A stretch of 5,848 nucleotides of DNA. Origin: Candidatus Omnitrophota bacterium. GTDB lineage: Bacteria > Omnitrophota > Gorgyraeia > Tantalellales > Tantalellaceae. The notes beneath the pieces are model-generated. The model did not search any database. It was not told the origin of the DNA and was given only the letters and a program-made list of their open reading frames with translations. The stretch is from positions 1 through 5,848 of the forward strand of contig JAQUNB010000092.1 in the NCBI GenBank assembly GCA_028717825.1. Direction: 5' to 3'. This document shows positions 1 through 4,933 of this stretch, in pieces; the stretch's first letter is position 1, and every line of letters starts with the position of its first letter. The position numbers and the translations under genes are program-made.

Positions 1-78
1 AATTTTACACTTCTGATTTCGCCGCACTGTGTGGACCGCAAGGATCCGTGCCAGACGAAAGATCAAATTCATTTTTAA
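1..78 (+). other. possible C-terminal tail of an upstream reading frame
   Basis: Frame 1 is open from the left edge through 25 codons to a TAA at 76-78, ending in the residues KDQIHF. Frame 3 is open slightly further, to a TAA at 93-95, and the minus strand is open from an ATG at 72-70 to the edge, so the openness of frame 1 alone proves little. I do not recognise the peptide. It may be the end of a gene preceding rplM or simply leader DNA. No terminator is visible between here and rplM. Confidence 0.2.
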
Positions 79-115
79 GTTGTAAAACTAATTAAAAGAA
101 GGGTTTATAATCGCT

Positions 116-547
116 ATGAGGACCGAGCCACTGAAGAAAAAAGATGTAACGAGACAATGGTTTATTATCGATGCCAAAGGTAAAGTGTTGGGCAGGGCGG
201 CCAGTCAGATAGCATGTTTATTGACGGGCAAATATTTACCGAACTTTACTCCGAGTGTTGACGGCGGGGCAGGAGTGATCGTGCTAAACTGTGATAAGGT
301 AGTAGTTACGGGTGATAAAAGTAACCAGAAAATATATAAAAGCTTTTCCGGCTATCCCGGAGGGCTCAAAACCACGGTTTATAGTGAGATGATGGCCAAA
401 AAGCCGAAGCACATCTTACGGCACGCTGTTAGGGGAATGCTCCCCAGGAGCATAATAGGGGATCAGATAATAAAGAGATTAAAGCTTTATGTTAATGGTG
501 AACATCCGCATATTGCGCAGAAACCGATAGAATTTAAGCTTAAATAA
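116..547 (+). CDS. rplM: 50S ribosomal protein L13
   Basis: L13 is a large-subunit ribosomal protein that binds 23S rRNA early in 50S assembly. The 143-residue product has the usual family length and its hallmarks in order: QWFIIDAKGKVLGRAAS near residues 14-30, SGYPGGLK at 78-85, VRGMLP at 105-110 and the C-terminal HPHIAQKP at 130-137. ATG 116 is the only sensible start, since the preceding codons in frame contain no start codon. A purine-rich AGAAGGG (97-103) is the likely ribosome binding site, although its 12-nt spacing to the ATG is longer than ideal. rpsI follows after 25 bases, the very common L13-S9 operon pairing. The reading frame is intact and nothing in the protein is unusual. 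Confidence 0.98.
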   Translation: MRTEPLKKKDVTRQWFIIDAKGKVLGRAASQIACLLTGKYLPNFTPSVDGGAGVIVLNCDKVVVTGDKSNQKIYKSFSGYPGGLKTTVYSEMMAKKPKHILRHAVRGMLPRSIIGDQIIKRLKLYVNGEHPHIAQKPIEFKLK

Positions 548-572
548 AATCTAAACAAAAAGGGAAAAATAA

Positions 573-968
573 ATGAAAGAGCTAATAGAATTCATAGCGA
601 TCGGCAGACGAAAAGAATCAACAGCGAGAGTTCGGCTGCGTCCCGGTACCGGCAAGATACAAGTCAACCACAGAGCTTTTGAGGATTATTTTCCGAGAGA
701 AACCCACCGGATCCTTATTATGCTGCCGATGGAGATTGCAAAGGCGAAAAATAAGTTCGATATCCTTGCTACGATAGCTGGAGGCGGTTCTAGCGGGCAG
801 GCGGGTGCGTTGAAATTAGGCATAGCGCGTGCTTTGATTAAGAGCGAAGAGACCGTTAGACCTGCGCTGAAAAAAGAAGGCTTGCTTACACGCGACCCAA
901 GAGCAAAAGAAAGAAAGAAATACGGCAGAAAACGCGCCAGAAAAAGATTCCAGTTCTCGAAACGTTAA
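573..968 (+). CDS. rpsI: 30S ribosomal protein S9
   Basis: S9 is a small-subunit protein whose C-terminal tail reaches towards the P-site tRNA. The 131-residue product shows the family signature GRRKES at 11-16, the glycine-rich GGGSSGQAGALKLGIARAL at 70-88, and the highly basic C-terminal region from TRDPRAKERKKYG (106-118) to the invariant terminal SKR. The tail is complete, so the gene is not truncated. The start ATG at 573 has an AGGG (561-564) eight bases upstream. The short N-terminus, with seven residues before the IAIGRRK region, is normal for bacterial S9. It is co-transcribed with rplM, and an intrinsic terminator begins 22 bases after the stop. Confidence 0.98.
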   Translation: MKELIEFIAIGRRKESTARVRLRPGTGKIQVNHRAFEDYFPRETHRILIMLPMEIAKAKNKFDILATIAGGGSSGQAGALKLGIARALIKSEETVRPALKKEGLLTRDPRAKERKKYGRKRARKRFQFSKR

Positions 969-975
969 TTCAATA

Positions 976-989
976 ATAACATATGTTAT
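976..989. repeat. 14-bp perfect palindrome after rpsI
   Basis: ATAACATATGTTAT is its own reverse complement over 14 bases. It lies between the rpsI stop and the terminator stem. It could be a dimeric protein binding site, but its AT-rich composition makes a chance origin quite possible. Confidence 0.4.
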
Positions 990-990
990 G

Positions 991-1027
991 AAAGGGCCGC
1001 GGTTAACAGCTGCGGCCTTTTTGTTTT
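991..1027 (+). terminator. intrinsic terminator of the rplM-rpsI operon
   Basis: A 10-bp stem pairs AAAGGGCCGC (991-1000) with the complementary arm at 1012-1021, including one G-U pair. The loop is 11 nt. The U-rich stretch TTTTTGTTTT (1018-1027) overlaps the end of the stem and follows it. Six consecutive G-C pairs above an A-U base with a U tract is the textbook rho-independent form. It separates ribosomal protein transcription from the arginine genes. Confidence 0.88.
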
Positions 1028-1075
1028 ACTGGACGAAAAATGGGCGGTGTTCTTGTTTTTGCGGCGATATTACAG

Positions 1076-1104
1076 TTGACACAGAGGCGCAATTATTTTA
1101 TACT
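1076..1104 (+). promoter_or_regulatory. sigma70-type promoter for the arg cluster
   Basis: TTGACA (1076-1081) is a perfect -35 hexamer. It is followed by an exact 17-bp spacer and TATACT (1099-1104), a 5/6 match to the -10 consensus. Transcription would start near 1111, giving a leader of about 200 nt before argC. The position just after the rpsI terminator makes it the natural promoter of argCJBD. Alternatively it drives only a short RNA that stops at the hairpin ending at 1189. No recognisable ArgR box overlaps it. Confidence 0.75.
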
Positions 1105-1155
1105 TAAGCTTCACAAAACCAAATTATGTATTAAGGAACTATATTAATATTATGT

Positions 1156-1189
1156 AAATCCCAAATTATATGTTAGATTTGGGATTTTT
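1156..1189 (+). terminator. terminator-like hairpin in the argC leader
   Basis: AAATCCCAAAT (1156-1166) pairs perfectly over 11 bp with ATTTGGGATTT (1177-1187) across a 10-nt loop, and a five-T run (1185-1189) closes it. The stem holds only three G-C pairs, so as an intrinsic terminator it would be weak to moderate. It lies 45 nt downstream of the predicted transcription start and 122 nt upstream of argC. That suits either an attenuator in the argC leader or the end of a small RNA of roughly 80 nt. I found no obvious antiterminator arm, T-box motif or known riboswitch sequence. Confidence 0.55.
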
Positions 1190-1241
1190 GACTAAAAGGC
1201 TATATTTCACCTTGTTTTTGTCGAAAATAGACAGTGGAAAT

Positions 1242-1296
1242 AAATTCGGCCTTATAACTTACATTCCCTTCGGTCACGTAAGTTATGGCCTCATTT
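1242..1296 (+). repeat. imperfect inverted repeat abutting the argC ribosome binding site
   Basis: The 9-base arms ATAACTTAC (1254-1262) and GTAAGTTAT (1278-1286) are perfectly complementary. Beyond a TT bulge on the left they continue with GGCC on both sides, and beyond a 2+2 mismatch with AAAT/ATTT (1242-1245 and 1293-1296). The 15-base loop contains CTTCGG. The right arm ends at 1296 and the Shine-Dalgarno starts at 1297. As RNA it would fold next to the argC ribosome binding site; as DNA it could be an operator or a REP-like repeat. Confidence 0.6.
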
Positions 1297-1310
1297 AAGG
1301 AGAGGAAATA

Positions 1311-2324
1311 ATGGTAAAAGTTGCTGTGGTCGGAGCTACGGGGTATACAGGGGAAGAGCTTGTGGAGCTTCTTCTCCGGAATCCTGAGGTGGAGATAACT
1401 TCGCTTACGGGGATCGTCGAAAAAGAGTCCGATTTTTCCCTGCTTTATCCGAGATTTGGTAAAAAAATATCACTTATCTGTAAAAATTTAGATGTTGCCG
1501 AGGTCGCTAAAAAAAGTGATATAGTGTTCCTTGCCCTGCCACACACGGTATCAATGAAGTTCGCGCCGGAATTCTTAAAAAAAGGGAAAAAAGTGATCGA
1601 TCTTAGCGCTGATTACCGTTTACCCTCGGACGTTTACGAAAAATGGTATGGGACAAAACATGTGGATGCGGATAATCTGAAAACCGCTGTTTACGGGTTG
1701 CCTGAGTTGAACAGAAAAAACATCAAATCGGCCGCGTTTGTCGCTAACCCCGGATGTTTTCCTACAAGCGTCATCCTGGGGCTTTTGCCTGTTATAAAGA
1801 CGGTATCGCAAAAAGATAAAGCGATCATTGTTGATTCCAAGACAGGTGTTACCGGAGCAGGGCGAAAGGGTCTTGTGTCTTTATCGTTCGGAGAACTTGA
1901 TGAGAACCTGCGTGCTTACAAAGTCAATGAACATCAGCATATGCCTGAGATGAAACATATACTTTCCGGGGTGAGTGGGAAAGATATCAAACTGAATTTC
2001 GTTCCGCACCTTATGCCGATAAGAAGAGGGATATTCTCGACGATCTACATCTCTTCCGAGGGGTTGGACAGTGCCGAGAAGATCTACGAGGCATACAAGG
2101 ATACTTATAAAAATGAGCCGTTCGTAAGGCTTCGCCCAATGGGCAGTATGCCAGAGCTCTCGGATGTCCGAGGAACTAATTTTTGTGATATTGGCATAAA
2201 ACTCGCCGGCGGAATGCTTGTGATCGTTGCTGTTATCGATAATTTGGTGAAAGGCGCGAGCGGTCAGGCCGTCCAGAACATGAACATAATGTATGGGCTT
2301 GATGAACGGCTGGGATTAGTATAA
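1311..2324 (+). CDS. argC: N-acetyl-gamma-glutamyl-phosphate reductase
   Basis: ArgC catalyses the NADPH-dependent reduction of N-acetylglutamyl phosphate to N-acetylglutamate semialdehyde, the third step of arginine synthesis, in the cytoplasm. The 337-residue protein has the family length. An N-terminal Rossmann fold carries GATGYTG (8-14) for the cofactor. The catalytic cysteine is Cys149 in NPGCFPT (146-152). It is followed by KTGVTGAGR (177-185), NEHQHMPEM (206-214) with the probable catalytic histidine, FVPHLMPIRRG (230-240), and NLVKGASGQAVQNMN (311-325). This is the short, non-fused type of ArgC. ATG 1311 has a strong AAGGAGAGG (1297-1305) five bases upstream, and residue 2 onwards fits the start of the fold. 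It is the first gene of the cluster, behind a promoter about 200 bases upstream. Confidence 0.97.
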   Translation: MVKVAVVGATGYTGEELVELLLRNPEVEITSLTGIVEKESDFSLLYPRFGKKISLICKNLDVAEVAKKSDIVFLALPHTVSMKFAPEFLKKGKKVIDLSADYRLPSDVYEKWYGTKHVDADNLKTAVYGLPELNRKNIKSAAFVANPGCFPTSVILGLLPVIKTVSQKDKAIIVDSKTGVTGAGRKGLVSLSFGELDENLRAYKVNEHQHMPEMKHILSGVSGKDIKLNFVPHLMPIRRGIFSTIYISSEGLDSAEKIYEAYKDTYKNEPFVRLRPMGSMPELSDVRGTNFCDIGIKLAGGMLVIVAVIDNLVKGASGQAVQNMNIMYGLDERLGLV

Positions 2325-2335
2325 CAATACGAAAG

Positions 2336-2386
2336 AAGGAGGGGGTTCGCTGCTTGAGTTTAGGGATCCTAAACGACAAAAACTGA
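2336..2386 (+). promoter_or_regulatory. strong Shine-Dalgarno with 10-codon mini-ORF ahead of argJ
   Basis: AAGGAGGGGG (2336-2345) is the strongest ribosome binding sequence in the window, yet it lies 62 bases before the argJ ATG. Eight bases after it is a TTG (2354) that opens a 10-codon frame (TTG read as Met, then SLGILNDKN) ending at TGA 2384-2386. This is the argJ frame, so the stop prevents an N-terminal extension. A second five-codon frame starts at ATG 2387 and stops at TGA 2402-2404, three bases before the argJ ATG. The arrangement suggests ribosomes load here and reach argJ by termination and reinitiation. It could instead be the decayed start of an older gene. Confidence 0.4.
2358..2374 (+). 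repeat. 7-bp hairpin within the argJ upstream mini-ORF
   Basis: GTTTAGG (2358-2364) pairs perfectly with CCTAAAC (2368-2374) across a three-base GAT loop. It lies inside the 10-codon mini-ORF, 12 bases after the strong Shine-Dalgarno. A ribosome translating the mini-ORF would melt it. No U tract follows, so it is not a terminator. Confidence 0.5.
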
Positions 2387-2407
2387 ATGCGGACCACTTT
2401 TTGAAAA

Positions 2408-3604
2408 ATGAATACAAAAGAATACAAATTACCTAAAGGATTTTTGGCCAGCGGTATGCACTGCGGGGTAAAAAAGAAAAGAAAGGATCTGGCTTTATTC
2501 TTTTCGGAAAAACCCGGCAAAGTTGTCGCGTTCTTTACGAAGAATAAAGTTAAAGCCGCGCCCGTTATCGTTGGGCAAGCGCTTTTGGAAAAGAATAACT
2601 GTTTTAAGGCGATCCTTGTTAACAGCGGGAACGCAAATTGCATGACGGGTAAACGAGGTATTAAAGATACTTTGGCGATGGCCGGTGCCGCGGCGGCACT
2701 CTTAAACGTAAAAGAAGAAGAGATACTTGTGTCTTCGACCGGGATAATAGGCAAATTTATGTCGATGAAGCCTATTATGAAAGGTTTGCCGGAACTTGTG
2801 AAGGGTCTATCGCAAGAGGGTTTATTGGACGCCTGTGACGGAATAATGACAACGGATCGTTTCCGTAAGATATCTTCTCGCGTTTTTTTGATCGGAGGAA
2901 AAGAAGTAACGCTGACCGGTGTGGCTAAAGGTGCCGGTATGATAAAACCAGACATGGCTACGATGCTTTGCTATATTTTTACCGATGCCAATATTTCCCA
3001 TAAGGCGATGGTACGGGCTTTGACTCAGTCCGCAGAAATGACGTTTAACGCCATGACAGTTGATGGTGACATGAGCACAAACGATACCCTTGCTTTAATG
3101 GCTAACGGCCTGGCGGAGAATAGTTTGATAAATGAAAAAGGCCGTTCTTTTTCTATATTTAAGGAAAATCTCCAGGCTGTATGCAGGGAACTTGCGGAGA
3201 TGATTGTGCGTGACGGAGAAGGGGCGACAAAATTTATTGATATACGAGTGCGCGGCGCTAAATCAAAAGCTGATGCTAAAAAAGCCGCTCAAGGGATAGC
3301 CAATTCGCTTTTGGTTAAATGTGCTATTTTGGGCGGGGATCCGAATTGGGGCAGGATAGCTTCTTCCGTTGGCGCCAGCGGCGCGACGGTAGACCCGGTT
3401 AGGTTGGAAGTAATTCTTGACGGAGAAGTGTTTTTAAGGAATGGCAAAGTGATAAGTGCTCTTGCAAGAAAATCTTCTCCTGTTTTTAAGGGAAAAAATG
3501 TTTTAATAGAAGTGGATTTACATCTTGGTAAAGGCGAAGCCGTAGCTTTGTCATGCGATATTTCTAAAAAATATATCGCGTTGAATTCGTACTATACCAC
3601 GTAG
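2408..3604 (+). CDS. argJ: glutamate N-acetyltransferase (ornithine acetyltransferase) ArgJ
   Basis: ArgJ transfers the acetyl group of N-acetylornithine to glutamate, releasing ornithine and recycling the acetyl group. Some members also use acetyl-CoA; sequence alone does not decide this here. The 398-residue proenzyme belongs to the self-cleaving N-terminal nucleophile family. Cleavage is expected between Ala184 and Thr185 in KGAGMIKPDMATML (174-187), leaving Thr185 as the nucleophile at the start of the beta chain. SSTGIIG (109-115) supplies the oxyanion-hole Thr-Gly. NSGNANCMTG (72-81), TVDGDMSTNDT (217-227) and GGDPNWGRI (309-317) are further family blocks. The C-terminus YIALNSYYTT is complete. 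ATG 2408 fits the family N-terminus (LPKGFLASG) but has no Shine-Dalgarno of its own, unlike argC and argB. The gene lies 83 bases after argC. Confidence 0.96.
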   Translation: MNTKEYKLPKGFLASGMHCGVKKKRKDLALFFSEKPGKVVAFFTKNKVKAAPVIVGQALLEKNNCFKAILVNSGNANCMTGKRGIKDTLAMAGAAAALLNVKEEEILVSSTGIIGKFMSMKPIMKGLPELVKGLSQEGLLDACDGIMTTDRFRKISSRVFLIGGKEVTLTGVAKGAGMIKPDMATMLCYIFTDANISHKAMVRALTQSAEMTFNAMTVDGDMSTNDTLALMANGLAENSLINEKGRSFSIFKENLQAVCRELAEMIVRDGEGATKFIDIRVRGAKSKADAKKAAQGIANSLLVKCAILGGDPNWGRIASSVGASGATVDPVRLEVILDGEVFLRNGKVISALARKSSPVFKGKNVLIEVDLHLGKGEAVALSCDISKKYIALNSYYTT

Positions 3605-3629
3605 TAGCGTAGTGCGAAACGATAAGTCA

Positions 3630-3652
3630 GTATGTAGTATGTGGTATGTAGT
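3630..3652. repeat. tandem heptamers, GTATGTA type
   Basis: Three consecutive 7-mers, GTATGTA, GTATGTG and GTATGTA, start 25 bases after the argJ stop, followed by GT. Eighteen bases of this block (TAGTATGTGGTATGTAGT, 3635-3652) recur exactly at 4596-4613 just after argB. The next bases, GTGCCGGTG (3651-3659), recur at 4691-4699. It is a short non-coding tandem repeat of unknown role. Confidence 0.85.
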
Positions 3653-3680
3653 GCCGGTGAAGACGAGACGCAGGGTACGG

Positions 3681-3715
3681 GTCACTAGCCACAAGTCACA
3701 AGTGACTAGTCACGA
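3681..3715. repeat. five tandem heptamers, GTCACWA type
   Basis: Five uninterrupted 7-mers read GTCACTA, GCCACAA, GTCACAA, GTGACTA and GTCACGA. They end four bases before the argB Shine-Dalgarno. The unit differs from the GTATGTA unit 30 bases upstream, but the period of seven is the same. The frame across it is open and would add residues such as TSHKSQVTSH to ArgB if a GTG at 3612 were chosen as its start. That peptide is only repeat DNA read as codons. Confidence 0.85.
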
Positions 3716-3731
3716 CAAGAAGGAGATAAGA

Positions 3732-4586
3732 ATGGAAGAAGCAATAAAGAAAAGTGAGATACTTATTGAGGCGCTGCCGTATATAAAAAAATTTTTTGAC
3801 AAAGTGGTAGTGATAAAATTGGGCGGAAGTAAACTTTATGATAAAGCGGTACGCAGCATGGTGCTTCAAGATATAGTTTTCATGCGGTACGCGGGAATGA
3901 AACCGGTTCTTGTGCACGGCGGTGGTCCGAATATAAGCGAAAAGCTCAAAGAAGCCAAGATCGAAACTAAATTTGTTGACGGGTTGAGAGTGACCTGTGA
4001 AAGATCCATGGGGGTTGTTGACTCGGTGCTTATGGAGATAAACGGCGCTCTTGTTAAAGAGTTACATAAGCTTGACGGCGAGGCTTTCGGATTAAGCGGC
4101 AAGGAAAATCATATGATACAGGCGGTGAAAAAAGAAGGGCCGGATCTTGGGTTCGTAGGCAGGGTTAAAACCGTGGAGACAACTATACTTGATAGACTCA
4201 TCAATACGAACATTATCCCGGTTATCTCGCCTGTAGGCAAAGGGAAAGACGGAAAACTGTACAATATCAACGCGGACGAGGCCGCTTCAAACATCGCGGT
4301 GGCGCTTAAAGCGGAAAAGTTCGTGGTTTTGACCAATGTTAGGGGAGTTATGAGGGATCAAAAAGATCCCAATTCTATCATTCAGTCTATAACGGTAGAG
4401 ACCGCGGAACAATTTATTAAGACAGGCATTATTTCCGGCGGCATGGTGCCAAAGATCAAAGCTTGTTTGCATGCGTTAAAAGGCGGAGTAAAAAAAGCCC
4501 ATATCGTCGATGCAAAACTTCCGCACGCTTTGCTTCTGGAAATGTTCACCGATAAGGGTATAGGGACGGAAATTGTTCATGGGTGA
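3732..4586 (+). CDS. argB: acetylglutamate kinase
   Basis: ArgB phosphorylates N-acetylglutamate with ATP, the second and often feedback-controlled step of arginine synthesis. From ATG 3732 the protein has 284 residues. It shows the amino acid kinase fold signatures VIKLGGS (27-33), VHGGGPNIS (61-69), FVGRVKTV (141-148), PVISPVGKGKDGKLYNINADEAA (163-185), TNVRGV (201-206), ISGGMVPK (234-241) and HIVDAKLPHALLLEMFTDKGIGT (257-279). The N-terminal helix SEILIEALPYIKKF (8-21) before the first beta strand is typical of the hexameric, arginine-inhibited class, so feedback inhibition by arginine is likely (inference). The frame stays open back to a GTG at 3612, but that extension is translated repeat DNA. 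ATG 3732 has AAGGAG (3720-3725) six bases upstream and matches the family N-terminus. Confidence 0.96.
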   Translation: MEEAIKKSEILIEALPYIKKFFDKVVVIKLGGSKLYDKAVRSMVLQDIVFMRYAGMKPVLVHGGGPNISEKLKEAKIETKFVDGLRVTCERSMGVVDSVLMEINGALVKELHKLDGEAFGLSGKENHMIQAVKKEGPDLGFVGRVKTVETTILDRLINTNIIPVISPVGKGKDGKLYNINADEAASNIAVALKAEKFVVLTNVRGVMRDQKDPNSIIQSITVETAEQFIKTGIISGGMVPKIKACLHALKGGVKKAHIVDAKLPHALLLEMFTDKGIGTEIVHG

Positions 4587-4595
4587 ATGGCTGCA

Positions 4596-4618
4596 TAGTA
4601 TGTGGTATGTAGTACAGG
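4596..4618. repeat. second copy of the GTATGTA-type heptamers
   Basis: The 18 bases TAGTATGTGGTATGTAGT (4596-4613) repeat 3635-3652 exactly. In 7-mers the block reads GTATGTG, GTATGTA and a divergent GTACAGG (4598-4618). It starts nine bases after the argB stop, so both copies sit just behind the end of an arg gene. Confidence 0.85.
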
Positions 4619-4627
4619 AAACGACAC

Positions 4628-4685
4628 AGCTTAAGAGCGTATATAGTCGCAATAGAGACGAGTCAGCTTAAAGAACGTCTATAGT
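4628..4685. repeat. imperfect 20-base direct repeat
   Basis: AGCTTAAGAGCGTATATAGT (4628-4647) recurs as a 21-base version at 4665-4685 that begins AGCTTAAAGAACGT and ends CTATAGT, with one inserted base and a few substitutions. The two are 37 bases apart. They lie between the heptamers behind argB and the degenerate heptamer module at 4684. I see no coding or structural meaning. Confidence 0.55.
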
Positions 4686-4723
4686 ATATGGTGCCGGTGG
4701 GAACGAGAAACGAGGGACGAAAG
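4684..4723. repeat. degenerate composite heptamer module with ACGAGAA-type repeats
   Basis: Bases 4684-4711 align without gaps to 3644-3671 at 21 of 28 positions, sharing the core GTGCCGGTG (4691-4699 and 3651-3659). Three 7-mers follow in tandem: ACGAGAA, ACGAGGG and ACGAAAG (4703-4723). The same composite unit therefore occurs in two arg spacers. A 10-bp palindrome, GGGCATGCCC (4725-4734), comes directly after. Confidence 0.7.
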
Positions 4724-4771
4724 AGGGCATGCCCAAAACTCAATACCTTGTTGAAAAGAGCCACAACAGAT

Positions 4772-4895
4772 GCAAGAGAACAAAACTTTGCTGCAACCGT
4801 TTTTAGCAGAAGAATACCCTTCTTAACGAGAAGACATAGCAAATATGTGAGGCGGCTACGAGAAACAGCACTATGAACAAAAACGGTTTTTCATT
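4772..4895 (+). ncRNA. structured tandem element, copy 1 (candidate undescribed RNA)
   Basis: This 124-base unit is repeated without gaps 162 bases downstream, at 107 of 124 identities. A 10-bp closing stem joins AACCGTTTTT (4795-4804) to AAAAACGGTT (4879-4888), followed by three more Ts and CATT. Inside are a hairpin AAGAA/TTCTT (4810-4814 with 4820-4824, five-base loop) and a hairpin CATA/TGTG (4835-4838 with 4846-4849, one G-U pair, seven-base loop). A 19-base block GAGGCGGCTACGAGAAACA (4849-4867) is invariant between copies. A flanking GCAA/TTGC pairing is possible near 4772-4791. The strand is assigned from the T tract and the neighbouring genes and is uncertain. A 62-codon frame (4688-4876) crosses this copy, but the substitution pattern speaks against coding. 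I do not recognise a known RNA family. A dispersed structured repeat is the main alternative. Confidence 0.5.
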
Positions 4896-4933
4896 GCTTA
4901 CGAGATCAATTTTTGATTGCATGACAAGAGTCA

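Noticed and set aside
106..111. Perfect TATAAT just upstream of rplM.
   Set aside because: It lies four bases before the ATG, so a start would fall at the first codons of the gene, and no -35 hexamer exists at 16-18 bases (nearest TTGTAA is 20 bases away). The ribosome binding site at 97-103 implies transcription from further upstream.
1111..1310. Known cis-regulatory elements of arginine genes (ArgR/AhrC box, T-box, riboswitch) in the argC leader.
   Set aside because: I found no convincing ArgR-type palindrome and no T-box signature sequence; AT-rich partial matches are expected by chance here.
2233..2955. Long minus-strand open frame opposite the argC end and argJ, and other minus-strand frames across the arg genes.
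   Set aside because: They are antisense shadows of clearly identified coding sequences, with no recognisable protein features of their own.
4688..4876. A 62-codon plus-strand frame covering the heptamer module and copy 1 of the tandem element; the matching frame in copy 2 is also open and stops at the equivalent TGA.
   Set aside because: Between copies 11 codons differ and only one change is synonymous, with no third-position excess. Copy 2 has no start codon near its beginning and copy 1 has no Shine-Dalgarno. Base pairing explains the conservation better. A protein role is not fully excluded.
4905..4917. Small hairpin ATCAA-TTT-TTGAT between the two element copies as a terminator.
   Set aside because: The stem is only 5 bp and AT-rich, and no T run follows it.
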